64,000 nucleotides of DNA from Planctomycetota bacterium (GCA_029245865.1 JAQWOM010000028.1:120532-184531); one strand, 5' to 3'; shown: positions 1 through 9,138, counted from the first letter of the stretch. Translations and numbers: made by a program. Notes: generated by a model not told the origin, from the sequence alone.

Positions 1-655
1 CTTCCTCAGGCCGCTCATCGACGAGAAGCACGATGAGGTGAACGTCGGGATATTCGGAACTGACCCGGTTGGCGACCTGCTGCAAAAGAATGGTCTTACC
101 CGAGCGTGGCGGAGCGGTGATCAGGCCTCGCTGGCCGCGACCGAGGGGCGTGATGAGATCGAGCACGCGCATGTTGTAAGGCGCGCCATTGTCACCCGTC
201 TCGGGAACGCCGCCCTCGAGTACGAGTCGTTCGGTTGGGTCGATCGAGGTCAGTTGTTTGAAGATGGGCGCTGCCTGAGCTTCGGAAGGCGACATCCCGT
301 TCACGCTGGTGATGTCGACGATTGTCCGGCGACCCTTCACCTGCTCTGCCGAACCGACAATCTCCTGGCCCGCGCGCAGATTCTCCGCCCGAGAGAGAGC
401 CGCCGGTACATAGGCGTCTTTTTCGTCCGGCGCAAAGTTATCCGAGAGGCGCCGAAGCCATCCCTGGCCGTCAGGGTTCAACTCGAGGATGCCCGAGGTC
501 TCGATACGCGGCTGTGGCCCGAAGGGCGTGTCATCCGCACGACCGTGGTGGCCTCCATGGCCTCCACCACCTCCGTGATAGCCGCCGCCTTTGCGGCCCT
601 TGCCTCGACGGCGACGCGAGCGCCTCGAGCGTGATTTGGTCTGTTCCTGCGTCAT
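1..655 (-). CDS. rho: Transcription termination factor Rho, 5' part (truncated by window edge)
   Basis: Minus-strand frame open from about 655 to the left edge, so only the first ~218 residues are visible. The N-terminus is a basic, Arg/Lys/Gly/His-rich low-complexity stretch (about residues 5-40). A region with the RNA-binding-domain style 'SGILEL' start follows, then the Rho hallmark series 'NMRVLDLITPLGRGQRGLI', the Walker A motif 'APPRSGKT' and 'LLVDERPEE'. Rho is a hexameric RNA-dependent ATPase that releases RNA polymerase. Two in-frame starts exist: ATG at 670 and ATG at 655. The latter has a GGAAAGAG stretch about 5 bases upstream and was chosen. The family identity is clear; the basic N-terminal extension is of the kind seen in Rho from several high-GC lineages. 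Confidence 0.93.
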   Translation of the reverse strand, partial: MTQEQTKSRSRRSRRRRGKGRKGGGYHGGGGGHGGHHGRADDTPFGPQPRIETSGILELNPDGQGWLRRLSDNFAPDEKDAYVPAALSRAENLRAGQEIVGSAEQVKGRRTIVDITSVNGMSPSEAQAAPIFKQLTSIDPTERLVLEGGVPETGDNGAPYNMRVLDLITPLGRGQRGLITAPPRSGKTILLQQVANRVSSEYPDVHLIVLLVDERPEE

Positions 656-670
656 ACGTTCTCTTTCCAT

Positions 671-1006
671 CCGGTCCTTGAGTTCCGGTTACTGACTTCC
701 CGATGCTGCGTCCAGGTGCTACCTACCGACGACAACTTCCCAGGAGCCCCCAACCGGGGGTAAACGGCATGCGCAGAGCGCAAGCAGCCTGACTTCTTCG
801 CTCACACCCCGTACCGATGAGGTGGAGGAGTTTCTTTTTGAATGTGGAAGCGATGCGCCCCCAGGCTGTCCCGCCAGCCAGCCGGAGGTGGTCGCGGAAG
901 CCCGCGACGCCGGGCAGCACCTGCCAAGGAGCTACCGTCCTCACTTCGTACATCCATATTCTGACTTGGGATCCCGTGGATTGCCAAGCAGAATCCTAGG
1001 GAGAGC
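671..1006. promoter_or_regulatory. Divergent intergenic region between rho and a lipoprotein gene, with a hairpin
   Basis: This gap of about 335 bases lies between rho (minus) and the lipoprotein gene (plus), so it must hold both promoters. A perfect 5-bp GC hairpin (CCCCC/GGGGG, loop of four) sits at 747-760. Read on the minus strand it would fall in the rho leader or promoter. No convincing -35/-10 pair could be picked by eye, and the short open frames here look like chance. The lipoprotein start has a clear AGGGAG ribosome-binding site just before 1007. Confidence 0.35.
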
Positions 1007-1996
1007 ATGAAAACACCTCAGATCACCCCCCTGCTTCGGACCATCCTGGTCGCCTGTAGCCTCGCTGCCTGCACGGCACCTGAGCCTCCAACTCCCTGGG
1101 AGAGTCGACTGGCGCCGGCCCTCTGCACCCGTGCCGAAAGCCTTCTAGGGGAAGGAGATAGGGACGCGTCTCGATCCACTGCGTTACGGGCTCTCGAGCA
1201 GGCCCAAGGCCAGGGAGACGTCATTTCAGAGGCCCGGGCACTGAATCTTCTGGGCCTTGTCGATCAGAATCCGGGGCAACTGAAGCGCTCTCTCCAAATC
1301 CTGAAAGGAGCCCCTCTGGAGGGAGATTTGTGGCAGATCCGCCTCGCACTGGCCCGCCTCTCTCTAAGAGCGGGCGAATTGGAAGTCGCTCGGGCTCACA
1401 TCGAGGCCGTCCTCGAGTCATCTGCTGAGTGGCCTGCTCCAGTTCAACGCGCCCGCGCCGAGGTCAACGGATATCACATGCTTGCTCGAATCCTCCGCCT
1501 GGAAGGAGACGTGGAACTCGCAGCAAAGCACGAGCGCTGGGCGGCACTCCAGCTCACGGTTCTGCCCGATCTTGAAGAGCAAGAACTCCGCCAGGCCGTG
1601 GCTCAGGCCCTCGGAGATGATTACGCAGATCGTGCGCTCTTCGACGACGCTTTTCAGGCACACGCACGGGCCGCGAACCTGGCTGCCAAATTGGGTGAGC
1701 AACGGGCGTTGCTCACAGCCTCACTCTGCATGAGCCGCGACCTCATCATGCTCAACCGACTTGCCGATGCCATCGATCACTTCAACCGCACACTCAGCCT
1801 CGCGCGCGAATTGAATGACTGGGAATCGATGGAGCAGATCGCCCTGGAGGCGCTGTTCTGGCTAGACAGCCGGGGTGAACCCTGGAACAGCCAACGTCGG
1901 CATCTCTTCCTCGACACACTGCTCGACGTGTCTGCCAACACTCCAGACGGCGACGCGCTCAAAAGCAGCGAGGATTCCACCCCACCCCGCGGATAA
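1007..1996 (+). CDS. TPR-like lipoprotein of unknown function
   Basis: A 329-residue protein starting [10 protein letters not shown], with a hydrophobic segment and the lipobox L-A-A-C (Cys22), so it is probably exported and lipidated. The rest is helical, rich in Ala, Leu, Arg and Glu, with repeated helix-turn-helix style segments such as 'ALNLLGL' and '[18 protein letters not shown]' that resemble tetratricopeptide repeats. TPR proteins are usually scaffolds, so no enzymatic role is proposed. The start is supported by AGGGAG five bases upstream. It ends 29 bases before the CoA-transferase subunit A gene on the same strand, so the three genes may be one transcript, although a functional link is not obvious. 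Confidence 0.75.
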   Translation: MKTPQITPLLRTILVACSLAACTAPEPPTPWESRLAPALCTRAESLLGEGDRDASRSTALRALEQAQGQGDVISEARALNLLGLVDQNPGQLKRSLQILKGAPLEGDLWQIRLALARLSLRAGELEVARAHIEAVLESSAEWPAPVQRARAEVNGYHMLARILRLEGDVELAAKHERWAALQLTVLPDLEEQELRQAVAQALGDDYADRALFDDAFQAHARAANLAAKLGEQRALLTASLCMSRDLIMLNRLADAIDHFNRTLSLARELNDWESMEQIALEALFWLDSRGEPWNSQRRHLFLDTLLDVSANTPDGDALKSSEDSTPPRG

Positions 1997-2025
1997 GTAG
2001 TCTGGCAATCGTCCAGGGAGATCTC

Positions 2026-2778
2026 ATGACTCAAGTTTGCACATCAGCGGACGCGGCACTTGCCGACATCGGCGACGGGGCGACGATTCTCGCCGGAGGC
2101 TTCGGGCTCTGCGGCATACCCGAGCATCTCATCGCAGCGCTGGTCCGGCACGGCGCCAAGGACCTCACTCTCATTTCCAACAATGCCGGCGTGGATGACT
2201 TCGGCCTCGGCCTCCTGCTTCAGACGCAACAGATCTCAAAGATGGTTTCCACCTACGTGGGCGACAATGACACCTTCGAGCGTCAATTCCTCACGGGAGA
2301 ACTCGAGGTCGAACTCGTGCCTCAGGGCACCTTTGCCGAACGAATCCGTGCTGGTGGCGCCGGCATTCCAGCCTTTTATACGCCCACCGGTCACGGAACG
2401 CAGATCTCCAAGGGCGGCTTGCCCATGCTGCACGACAAAGACGGCCGTGTGATCAAAACGAGCGAGGCCAAGGAAACACGCGAATTTGACGGAAAGGGCT
2501 ACGTACTCGAACGAGCGATCACAGGCGACTTCGCGCTCATCAAGGCCTGGAAGGCTGATGACATGGGCAACCTCGTGTTTCGCAAGACCGCGAGGAATTT
2601 CAATCCGATGATGGCGACCGCCGCACGCGTCACCATCGCAGAGGTCGAAGAAATCGTGCCGGCAGGAAGTCTTGACCCAGATCAGATACACACACCGGGC
2701 TTATTTGTGCAGCGCCTCGTGCGAGGTGAAAGCCACGAAAAGCGGATCGAACAACGCACAGTGCGTCTGCGCGACTGA
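2026..2778 (+). CDS. scoA: 3-oxoacid (acetoacetate) CoA-transferase subunit A
   Basis: A 250-residue family I CoA-transferase alpha subunit. The N-terminal Rossmann-like start '[20 protein letters not shown]' carries the glycine-rich 'GGFGLCGIP' motif typical of SCOT/AtoD-type A subunits, followed by '[17 protein letters not shown]'. With subunit B it moves CoA from succinyl-CoA (or acetyl-CoA) to acetoacetate, feeding ketone bodies and leucine breakdown products into acetyl-CoA. A strong AGGGAGA ribosome-binding site precedes the start. Subunit B begins 20 bases downstream. The exact CoA donor cannot be read from the sequence, but length and motifs fit succinyl-CoA:3-ketoacid transferase better than the short-chain AtoDA type. 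Confidence 0.92.
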   Translation: MTQVCTSADAALADIGDGATILAGGFGLCGIPEHLIAALVRHGAKDLTLISNNAGVDDFGLGLLLQTQQISKMVSTYVGDNDTFERQFLTGELEVELVPQGTFAERIRAGGAGIPAFYTPTGHGTQISKGGLPMLHDKDGRVIKTSEAKETREFDGKGYVLERAITGDFALIKAWKADDMGNLVFRKTARNFNPMMATAARVTIAEVEEIVPAGSLDPDQIHTPGLFVQRLVRGESHEKRIEQRTVRLRD

Positions 2779-2798
2779 GCTCAACAGGAGGCAGCATC

Positions 2799-3455
2799 AT
2801 GCTGGACCGCCACGGAATCATCGCACGTGCTGCGCAAGAGCTCACCGACGGGCAATTTGTGAATCTCGGCATTGGGATGCCAACACTCATCGCAAACGTC
2901 ATCCCCGAGGGCATGACCATTACGCTTCAGAGTGAAAACGGCATGTTGGGCATAGGCCCTTTCCCGTTCGAAGAAGACGTCGACCCAGACCTCATCAACG
3001 CAGGCAAACAGACCATCTCGGAAACGCTGGGTTGCAGCTATTTCAACAGTGCCGATTCATTCGGAATGATCCGAGGCGGTCACATCGATCAGTGTTTCCT
3101 CGGTGCCATGCAAGTGAGTCAGGACGGTGATCTCGCCAACTGGATGATTCCAGGCAAGATGGTGAAAGGCATGGGGGGCGCCATGGATCTCGTTGCTGGC
3201 GCCCGGCATGTCGTGGTCACGATGGAGCATTGCAATCGAAAGGGGCAGCCAAAGATCCTTGAGAGCTGCTCCTTGCCGCTCACGGGTCACGGCGTGGTGC
3301 ACCGCATCATCACGGACCTCTGCGTTTTGGACGTCAAGCCTGAGGGCGGCCTGCGCCTCGTCGAAATCGCGCCAGGGGAAACCGCGGAATCCGTCCAAGC
3401 CAAAACGGCCTGCGCACTTGACGTCGCAAGCGACCTCAAAGAAATGGCTGTGTAG
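2799..3455 (+). CDS. scoB: 3-oxoacid (acetoacetate) CoA-transferase subunit B
   Basis: A 218-residue family I CoA-transferase beta subunit. The catalytic glutamate is Glu46 in '[12 protein letters not shown]', the conserved (S)ENG motif whose Glu forms the covalent CoA thioester in this family. Other family marks are '[10 protein letters not shown]' near residue 21 and '[23 protein letters not shown]'-type sequence in the middle. AGGAGG lies about ten bases before the ATG. It forms the heteromer with the upstream subunit A. It ends about 30 bases before the convergent rpmB gene; I see only a 5-bp hairpin there. Confidence 0.93.
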   Translation: MLDRHGIIARAAQELTDGQFVNLGIGMPTLIANVIPEGMTITLQSENGMLGIGPFPFEEDVDPDLINAGKQTISETLGCSYFNSADSFGMIRGGHIDQCFLGAMQVSQDGDLANWMIPGKMVKGMGGAMDLVAGARHVVVTMEHCNRKGQPKILESCSLPLTGHGVVHRIITDLCVLDVKPEGGLRLVEIAPGETAESVQAKTACALDVASDLKEMAV

Positions 3456-3487
3456 CCCGCCTTACGGCTTCCTTCGAAGCAACCGAC

Positions 3488-3742
3488 TCAGGTCGTCGCG
3501 GGAACCTTTTTCTTCAGGCCCTTGTTCACCTTGCCCGACTTGATGCAGCGCGTGCAGGCTCGAACCCGTTGCATCCGGCCACCCAGAAACGCACGGACGG
3601 ACTGGATATTCGGCTTGAAGCGTCGGCGAGTCACACCGGTGGTCTTCAGCCCGATCCCGCCCTTGGGCTTGGCCAGACCGCGCCGGGCGATGCTGTTGCC
3701 AACCTGGACGCGCTTTCCACAAAACTGGCAGACGCGGCTCAT
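3488..3742 (-). CDS. rpmB: 50S ribosomal protein L28, zinc-ribbon form
   Basis: An 84-residue basic protein starting MSRVCQFCGKRV, followed by the L28 core 'GLKTTGVTRRRFKPNIQ'. Two CxxC pairs (Cys5/Cys8 and Cys63/Cys66) make this the C+ form, which should bind one zinc; many bacteria also carry a zinc-free C- paralogue used under zinc limitation. It is a single-gene unit between the CoA-transferase pair (convergent) and the end of lptG on the same strand, 140 bases upstream. That upstream gap holds several short GC-rich inverted repeats but no clear regulatory site. Confidence 0.95.
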   Translation of the reverse strand: MSRVCQFCGKRVQVGNSIARRGLAKPKGGIGLKTTGVTRRRFKPNIQSVRAFLGGRMQRVRACTRCIKSGKVNKGLKKKVPATT

Positions 3743-3885
3743 GGCTCTTCGACTCGCTGCAAGGGGTTCGGGATTCGAAAGCCCCCGAGGTACCGGTATT
3801 CCGGTCTCCTGAAGGGCGAAAGGGCCCCAACTATACGCATCGGCCTGCTCCCCACAAGACCCCCCCGGTCCCGAGAAGCTCTGCT

Positions 3886-4959
3886 TCAGCTCTCGAGCGA
3901 GTCGAACAAGACCGTCACAAGGCTCCCAGCAACGATCACAGGCAGCCAGGCCGCCAGAACGGGCTGAATGACGCCTCGACTGCCCAAATCTCTCAGGGAG
4001 GCGTCGAGGAGTAGGAACCCGACACAGAAGCCGATGGCGACCCCTAGCCCCTTCGTACGGCTCTTGGCGTCCAGACGGATGACGAAGGGAACAGACAGCA
4101 AAACCAGCAGAAGGATCGAAAGCGGAAAGGTCACGTGATAATGACGCAGAAGCCGGTATCGCCTCGACGAGGGGTAGCGTTCGGAAAGGCCCAGTAATTC
4201 CTCATACGTCAGATCGAAGGCCATGCGTGACTCTGCAAGGAGCTGCTCGGGCTGGATGTCTGTTTCGACGAAGAAGGCTTCACCATCCTCAGATTCTTTT
4301 CGCGCATCACGCCTCACCTGCGAGCGGCCGTTCTGGATCGTCCAGCCTCCGGACTCTGCGCTCCACTCGGCGTTCTCTCCGGTGATGTAGACATTGTTCC
4401 CAGCCTCGTCCTCGTAGCTCACGTTCAGTCGACCAATGACTCTCGTACCGACGTTGTATTCAAATGCAGAAAACAGGCGCCCCTCTGCATCTCGCATGTT
4501 CATGGTCTCGATCATCCGAGACTTGCCCTTTTCGAGCATGCTCCACTGCAGGTCATCCCGTTCAAGGGCAACGCGCGGCGCCCAAACTTCTTGCACCCAG
4601 ACAAGCCCACCAAGAAACAGAAGTGTGAGGGCCACCACCGGGAGAATCACGCGTCGCGCACTACGGCCCGTCATGACCATGGCCATGAACTCATTGTGAC
4701 GCTGAAGTCGCAACAGTGTGATGAGCGCCGCCATCACCATCACAAACGGAGCCACCTGCACGAAAATTACAGGCAGTTGGAGCGTGTACAAATACACGAC
4801 ATCTGAAATGACAAGATGTGAGCCTTCGAAGCCTTCAAGAAAGTCGTCGAACTGTGCAAACAGGTCATAGATCGCGTACAGCCCGATGAAAAACACCGAG
4901 CTCACCACCCATGACGAGATGAAGTACCTCGCAACGTATCGATCTAGCTTGGAAATCAT
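3886..4959 (-). CDS. lptG: LPS export permease subunit, LptG/LptF family (YjgP/YjgQ)
   Basis: The 357-residue protein has the LptF/LptG layout: three N-terminal membrane segments (about residues 12-120), a periplasmic beta-jellyroll-like domain with polar sequence in the middle, and three membrane segments at the C-terminus. LptF and LptG form the membrane part of the LptB2FG ABC transporter that pulls lipopolysaccharide from the inner membrane toward the outer membrane. The start was placed at 4959 because this ATG overlaps the stop of the upstream homologue (ATGA) and is followed by 'MISKLDRYVARYF', matching the family N-terminus; an upstream ATG at 5022 would add 21 non-conserved residues. 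Which of the pair is LptG and which LptF is assigned by order and is uncertain. Confidence 0.85.
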   Translation of the reverse strand: MISKLDRYVARYFISSWVVSSVFFIGLYAIYDLFAQFDDFLEGFEGSHLVISDVVYLYTLQLPVIFVQVAPFVMVMAALITLLRLQRHNEFMAMVMTGRSARRVILPVVALTLLFLGGLVWVQEVWAPRVALERDDLQWSMLEKGKSRMIETMNMRDAEGRLFSAFEYNVGTRVIGRLNVSYEDEAGNNVYITGENAEWSAESGGWTIQNGRSQVRRDARKESEDGEAFFVETDIQPEQLLAESRMAFDLTYEELLGLSERYPSSRRYRLLRHYHVTFPLSILLLVLLSVPFVIRLDAKSRTKGLGVAIGFCVGFLLLDASLRDLGSRGVIQPVLAAWLPVIVAGSLVTVLFDSLES

Positions 4960-6038
4960 CGAGCGTTCAGTCGCCTCCAGATGAGGAAACTCGCGATAAG
5001 CAAGAGACCATGACCAAACCAAACCGCAAGACTCGGTGAAACCGAGCCACTCATGGAGACTGCCTGGCTGACCTTGACAGAGGGGTAGTACAGGATCAGC
5101 GCCAAGATAAAGGCCACCAGAAACGCGCCAACTCGATCAGATCTGCGGAATCGTAGCGCCACAGGAAATCCCAAAAGAACGAACACCAGACAGGCTGCAG
5201 CCGAGGATGACCGCATAGCAACCTCCGTCTTCACGGAGAGCTCTTTCAACCGCCCCCGTTGCCCCGGCTCGCGCTGCAGCCAGGCGAAAAGCTGCGCGGT
5301 GGTCAGCGAGAAGATATTCAGGTCACCAAAATCCCTGTGCAAAGAGCGCGTGATCTCCGTGCCCTCGTTCAACCCGTCGAGTTGATCTCCCACAACCGTA
5401 CGAAAGCGGCCGAGCTTCAAGACAAGCTTGCTCCGTTGCGGATCTACAAAGACCTTTGTGGACTCTGCCTCCGCGACAATCTCCTGAATGACCAGGCCGT
5501 CCTCGGCAACCCACTGAATGCGCATGTCATGTGCGACGCCATGCGAATCGATTGCAGCCGGCGCCACCCAGATTCCATCGGCCAGTTCTTCCGGCTCTCC
5601 CGACGCCAGTTTCTGCGCGATCACGGCTCCTGGATCCACGATCTTTGTGATGCGTCGCTTCGAGCGAGCGGCGTGAGGCTGCGCGTCGTCCATGGCGACG
5701 AGCATGAGCACTGACATGAGTGCCCCGAACACAAGGCCAGGCAAGAGAAGGTGGAACGGGTGAATGCCGCTTGCCCGCAACGTGTCGACTTCGTTGTCGG
5801 CAGCTGCTCTCCCATAGGTCAGCACAACAGCCACAAGCACAGCGATGGGAAAAACAATGTCCACCGTCACGCCCATGAACATGGGCAGCATCTTCAGAAA
5901 GACTCCCAAAGAAAGTCCGTCAACGCTGTTGATGACCTGAGCGCTCGAGACAAGCAGGAGGACTCCCATCAGGAGCAGAAGGGTTGTCACTGCGTTTCCC
6001 ATCAACTCCAGGAAGAGGCGGCGCTGAAAAAGCATCAT
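4956..6038 (-). CDS. lptF: LPS export permease subunit, LptF/LptG family (YjgP/YjgQ)
   Basis: The 360-residue paralogue of the next gene has the same 3 TM + periplasmic domain + 3 TM architecture. The 'GRAAADNEVDTLRASGIHP' segment after TM3 is the LptF/G coupling-helix region (classically 'E...lrasG') that contacts the LptB ATPase. The start at 6038 (MMLFQRR) overlaps the ybeY stop as ATGA, and the 3' end overlaps the next lptG start as ATGA. LptF and LptG are therefore translationally coupled and likely made in equal amounts. No lptB or lptC is present in the window. Confidence 0.85.
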   Translation of the reverse strand: MMLFQRRLFLELMGNAVTTLLLLMGVLLLVSSAQVINSVDGLSLGVFLKMLPMFMGVTVDIVFPIAVLVAVVLTYGRAAADNEVDTLRASGIHPFHLLLPGLVFGALMSVLMLVAMDDAQPHAARSKRRITKIVDPGAVIAQKLASGEPEELADGIWVAPAAIDSHGVAHDMRIQWVAEDGLVIQEIVAEAESTKVFVDPQRSKLVLKLGRFRTVVGDQLDGLNEGTEITRSLHRDFGDLNIFSLTTAQLFAWLQREPGQRGRLKELSVKTEVAMRSSSAAACLVFVLLGFPVALRFRRSDRVGAFLVAFILALILYYPSVKVSQAVSMSGSVSPSLAVWFGHGLLLIASFLIWRRLNAR

Positions 6039-6472
6039 GCCGACACCTCCTCGAATCCTGCAGCACACAGGATGCGATCTGCGCGAGCGTTCATGCGACG
6101 TCGCATGGCGGGAGTCTCGTCATCCCAACCCAGCAGGTGAAGTGTGCCGTGCGCCACATACAACAGAAGCTCGTATCGCGGATCTTTCCCCAGTTCTTCA
6201 GCCACACGCAAAGCAGTTTCAGCGGAAGCGACCACCTCCCCCGTCACAGCATCAGGAGACGGGTCGTCTTCATAACTGAAGGCGATTGAGTCCGTGGCCC
6301 AGTCATGGTTCAGATACTCTCGATTCACGTCGCGAATGACACGGTCATTTACAAGCGCAACAGAAATACTGGGCTCTCCCGCCTTCTCCGCAGCATAGAC
6401 CGCTGCGATCACGGCACGCACATCGCGGGCAGTCACCTTCACCCGGCGCTGTCGATTCGAGACCGGAATCAC
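6035..6472 (-). CDS. ybeY: Endoribonuclease/rRNA maturation factor YbeY
   Basis: A 145-residue UPF0054 protein that in characterised bacteria acts in 16S rRNA 3'-end maturation and ribosome quality control. The metal motif is 'HGTLHLLGWDD': His108 and His112 are present, but the third ligand position of the usual H-x3-H-x5-H motif is Asp118. Asp at this position also occurs in Bacteroidota-type members, so the enzyme is probably still metal-binding. 'DWATDSIAFS' is the conserved TD(V/I)xxF region. The start codon is GTG at 6472, overlapping the phoH stop (GTGA). The phoH-ybeY order is widespread and supports both calls. Confidence 0.92.
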   Translation of the reverse strand: MIPVSNRQRRVKVTARDVRAVIAAVYAAEKAGEPSISVALVNDRVIRDVNREYLNHDWATDSIAFSYEDDPSPDAVTGEVVASAETALRVAEELGKDPRYELLLYVAHGTLHLLGWDDETPAMRRRMNARADRILCAAGFEEVSA

Positions 6473-7461
6473 CGTCGCCCGCGGGTCTCCTCGCCCCGCG
6501 CCCGCTCCTCACGCTCACGGACTCGTTCATCGTTCTCGTAAGCGTTGACGATCTTCTGCACGAGTGGATGCCTGACAATGTCCTTCCGGTCCAGGCGAAC
6601 CACTCCGATTCCTGAGACGTTTCGCAGCAACTTCTCTGCGGCAATCAAACCACTCGTCACTCCTGGATCAAGATCGGTTTGTGTCGCATCGCCGGTCACC
6701 ACGACTTTGCTCTTGTGCCCCATCCGTGTGAGAAACATCTTCATCTGGCTCGGGGTCGTGTTCTGGGCCTCATCGAGAATGATGAAAGCATTGTCTAGAG
6801 TTCGACCACGCATGTAAGCCAATGGTGCAATCTCGATGACATCGGTTTCGATGAAGTGCTGAAGCCGACCCGGCTCCAGATGTGCTCCAAGCGCATCGTA
6901 GAGCGGCCGAAGGTACGGGTTGACCTTCGCAACCAGGTCTCCCGGGAGAAACCCGAGGCGCTCCCCGGCTTCAACCGCAGGCCGCACGAGCACCAGCTTG
7001 CGAAAATACCCCCGGCGCAAAGCTGTCAGTGCAACAGCCGCCGCGAGAAACGTTTTGCCGGTCCCAGCCGGGCCGATCGAAAACGTTGCTGTTTCTCGCT
7101 GCATGCAACGCACGTACTGCTCTTGCCCTTTGCTGCGAACAGACATTCCGGGCGGAAGCCAAAGTCCACCGGCGGCCTCTTCGGCCTTCAGTTCAGCTGC
7201 TCCAACACCATGACCTGCTTGCAATAAATCTTTGAGAGCCTCGGCCGGAAGCTCTCCACTGGTACGGAGGCGCTCAAGCAGTTGCCTGATGACACGCACC
7301 GCATCAGACACATCCTCTTCATCACCCTCGATGACAACGCGTCCCTTGCGCACCGTCATCGTGACGTCATACGCATTCCGAATGGCGCGCGCGTTCGTTT
7401 CACGAGGCCCGAACAGCGAGCGTTCTTCGTCGAGAGAGTGAAGCGGAACCGTCATGCCCAT
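6469..7461 (-). CDS. phoH: PhoH family P-loop ATPase
   Basis: A 330-residue PhoH-like protein. A KH-like N-terminal half ('VTMTVRKGRVVIEGDEEDV') precedes the nucleotide-binding domain with Walker A 'GPAGTGKT', 'LVRPAVEAGERLGFLPGDL', and Walker B 'FIILDEAQN'. PhoH proteins are ATPases often encoded beside ybeY, with a proposed role in RNA metabolism. The frame stays open far upstream to 7986, but that part runs antiparallel to cdsA and is not protein-like. The start at 7461 (MGMTVPL) fits the family length and follows the cdsA stop by about 32 bases; a second in-frame ATG at 7455 is equally possible. The end overlaps ybeY. Confidence 0.92.
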   Translation of the reverse strand: MGMTVPLHSLDEERSLFGPRETNARAIRNAYDVTMTVRKGRVVIEGDEEDVSDAVRVIRQLLERLRTSGELPAEALKDLLQAGHGVGAAELKAEEAAGGLWLPPGMSVRSKGQEQYVRCMQRETATFSIGPAGTGKTFLAAAVALTALRRGYFRKLVLVRPAVEAGERLGFLPGDLVAKVNPYLRPLYDALGAHLEPGRLQHFIETDVIEIAPLAYMRGRTLDNAFIILDEAQNTTPSQMKMFLTRMGHKSKVVVTGDATQTDLDPGVTSGLIAAEKLLRNVSGIGVVRLDRKDIVRHPLVQKIVNAYENDERVREREERARGEETRGRR

Positions 7462-7493
7462 GAAATGCTGTGACCCTTCATTCGTGCGAGGAA

Positions 7494-8387
7494 TCAGCTC
7501 ACCACGGCAGTGTAGGCGAGCACCAGAGGTGCCACCAGCAGCAGAGAATCCGCAAGGTCCAGGAACCCTCCTGACTCTCCGAACAGGGTCCCAGAGTCCT
7601 TGACAGCGCAAGATCGCTTGACGAGTGATTCCGAGAGATCCGACACCACGGTGACCGCTCCAATGATCAGGCCGTGCAACGCAGCCCCCCAGGGCCCACC
7701 GGAGAGGTTCACCTGAACACCTTCCGAAACAGTCAACACGACCCCTGGAAGTGTGAAGGCGGCCACAACCATCGGCAGGACCAGGCCCCCTACAAGGCCC
7801 TCCACTGTTTTCCCGGGGCTGATCGATGGAGCCAGCTTTCGCTTGCCAAATGAGCGGCCCGCGAAATAAGCACCGATGTCGGAGGACTTCGCGACAAGTA
7901 CCACGCCGATCACCAGTTCTAACCGCCCACTGAGTAGCAAAGTGAGGAGGCATGAGAGCCCGGCTGCATACGGCACGCAGAACCACAAACTGCGAGAAAG
8001 CTGGACCACAGACTTTCCGGGTCCGTGCCTCAACTGGCTTGCGAGGTAAAGCCCCGCGAACGCAGAACCAGCCGTCAAGACGTCACCCGCCCCGCGCATG
8101 AATTCCACCCAGCCGTTGGAGCTCGTGAAGAGTTCGTAGTTCGTGGCCTGTGAGGCTCCTCCAAGCATCATGACGAACACCCAGGCCACTCCGACTGCGA
8201 GGCCTACATTGCGCTGCTGCCCATTGGCTCCCCCTATGGAGAGCAACTCGTGCAACGCACCCAGGGTGAGAATCACACCAAGCGCAGTGAGCGCCCAGGC
8301 TGGAGACGAGGGTCGTGACGTATCAAACCACCACGCGCCAAGAGTCAATCCCAGCAGGCTCGCGCCGATGAGTGTCCGCTTTACCAA
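7494..8387 (-). CDS. cdsA: Phosphatidate cytidylyltransferase (CDP-diacylglycerol synthase), divergent signature
   Basis: A multi-pass membrane protein of about 297 residues in the usual uppS-cdsA neighbourhood. The C-terminal CDS signature is recognisable as 'SLVKRSCAVKDSG' followed by 'SGGFLDLADSLL'. Compared with the family consensus (PGHGG..DR.DS), the His is replaced by Ser and the Arg by Leu, while the Asp residues that hold the metal are kept. The enzyme makes CDP-diacylglycerol from phosphatidic acid and CTP at the inner membrane. The start is uncertain: TTG at 8387 (sequence LVKRTLIGAS) lies 8 bases after the uppS stop and gives the usual length; the frame remains open to an ATG at 8513 inside uppS. 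Confidence 0.82.
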   Translation of the reverse strand: MVKRTLIGASLLGLTLGAWWFDTSRPSSPAWALTALGVILTLGALHELLSIGGANGQQRNVGLAVGVAWVFVMMLGGASQATNYELFTSSNGWVEFMRGAGDVLTAGSAFAGLYLASQLRHGPGKSVVQLSRSLWFCVPYAAGLSCLLTLLLSGRLELVIGVVLVAKSSDIGAYFAGRSFGKRKLAPSISPGKTVEGLVGGLVLPMVVAAFTLPGVVLTVSEGVQVNLSGGPWGAALHGLIIGAVTVVSDLSESLVKRSCAVKDSGTLFGESGGFLDLADSLLLVAPLVLAYTAVVS

Positions 8388-8394
8388 CGCGCCG

Positions 8395-9138
8395 TCATCT
8401 CTGGACGGCCTCCGGCCTTGGATCGACCAGGCCCCCAAACTTTCGCGTACGCCCCGCATAATCACGCAAGGCGGCATGCAGCTCGTCCACAGAGAACTCG
8501 GGCCAGCATGCATTCGTCACAAAAATCTCGGCATAACTGATTTGCCAGAGCAAGAAATTGCTGATGCGGCGCTCACCCGCGGTCCGAATGAGCAAGTCCG
8601 GATCCCGGCCAGGCTGGTAGAGCCGCGCACTCACAGAAGATTCGTCGATAGACTTCGGATCCAGGGTGCCTGCCGCCACCTCTTCAAACATGGAGCGGAC
8701 GGCATCCACGATTTCGGCTCGCCCGCCATACGACAAAGCCAAGCACAGGTTGAGTCCATTATTGCCCGCTGTTTGCGCAATGGATTCGTCGAGATCTTTA
8801 CGCGCAGATGCAGGCAAGTCGTCCAACCGCCCGATCGCCGTTAAGCGCACATTGTTGTCCATCATCGTCGGCCGCTCGCGCACCAAGAACTTGCTCAAGA
8901 GGCGCATCAAAAAAGCGATTTCCGCCCGCGGCCGTTTCCAATTCTCGTGGCTGAAGGCGTACAGAGTGAGTTGCTCGAGTCCGAGTCGCGCGCATTCCGT
9001 CGTCGCAGTTCGGATCGTGTCCGCACCTTTCTCGTGACCCTTGGTGCGAGCAAAACCTTGGCCCGAAGCCCACCGCCCATTGCCATCCATGATGATGGCC
9101 AGATGGCGAGGGAGCTTCGCGGGGTCAAGACCCGTCAT
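8395..9138 (-). CDS. uppS: Undecaprenyl diphosphate synthase (cis-prenyltransferase)
   Basis: A 247-residue enzyme with the cis-prenyltransferase motifs in order: 'IIMDGNGRWA' with the essential Asp18, 'FSHENWKRP', 'LSYGGRAEI', and the C-terminal 'DLLIRTAGERRISNFLLWQ' followed by 'PEF'. It condenses isopentenyl diphosphate onto farnesyl diphosphate to give the C55 lipid carrier used for peptidoglycan and LPS sugars. Its ATG at 9138 overlaps the purA stop (ATGA) and it is followed by cdsA, the classical uppS-cdsA order. Confidence 0.96.
   Translation of the reverse strand: MTGLDPAKLPRHLAIIMDGNGRWASGQGFARTKGHEKGADTIRTATTECARLGLEQLTLYAFSHENWKRPRAEIAFLMRLLSKFLVRERPTMMDNNVRLTAIGRLDDLPASARKDLDESIAQTAGNNGLNLCLALSYGGRAEIVDAVRSMFEEVAAGTLDPKSIDESSVSARLYQPGRDPDLLIRTAGERRISNFLLWQISYAEIFVTNACWPEFSVDELHAALRDYAGRTRKFGGLVDPRPEAVQR

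Noticed and set aside
723..953. 76-codon minus-strand frame upstream of rho
   Set aside because: No recognisable domain or ribosome-binding site; lies in the promoter/leader region.
3760..3880. Possible tRNA-like T-arm (GGTTCGGGATTCG...) upstream of rpmB
   Set aside because: No acceptor, D- or anticodon-arm pairing could be found; only short local inverted repeats.
7462..7986. N-terminal extension of the PhoH frame
   Set aside because: This part overlaps cdsA in another frame and shows no similarity to PhoH; the family length fits the start at 7461.
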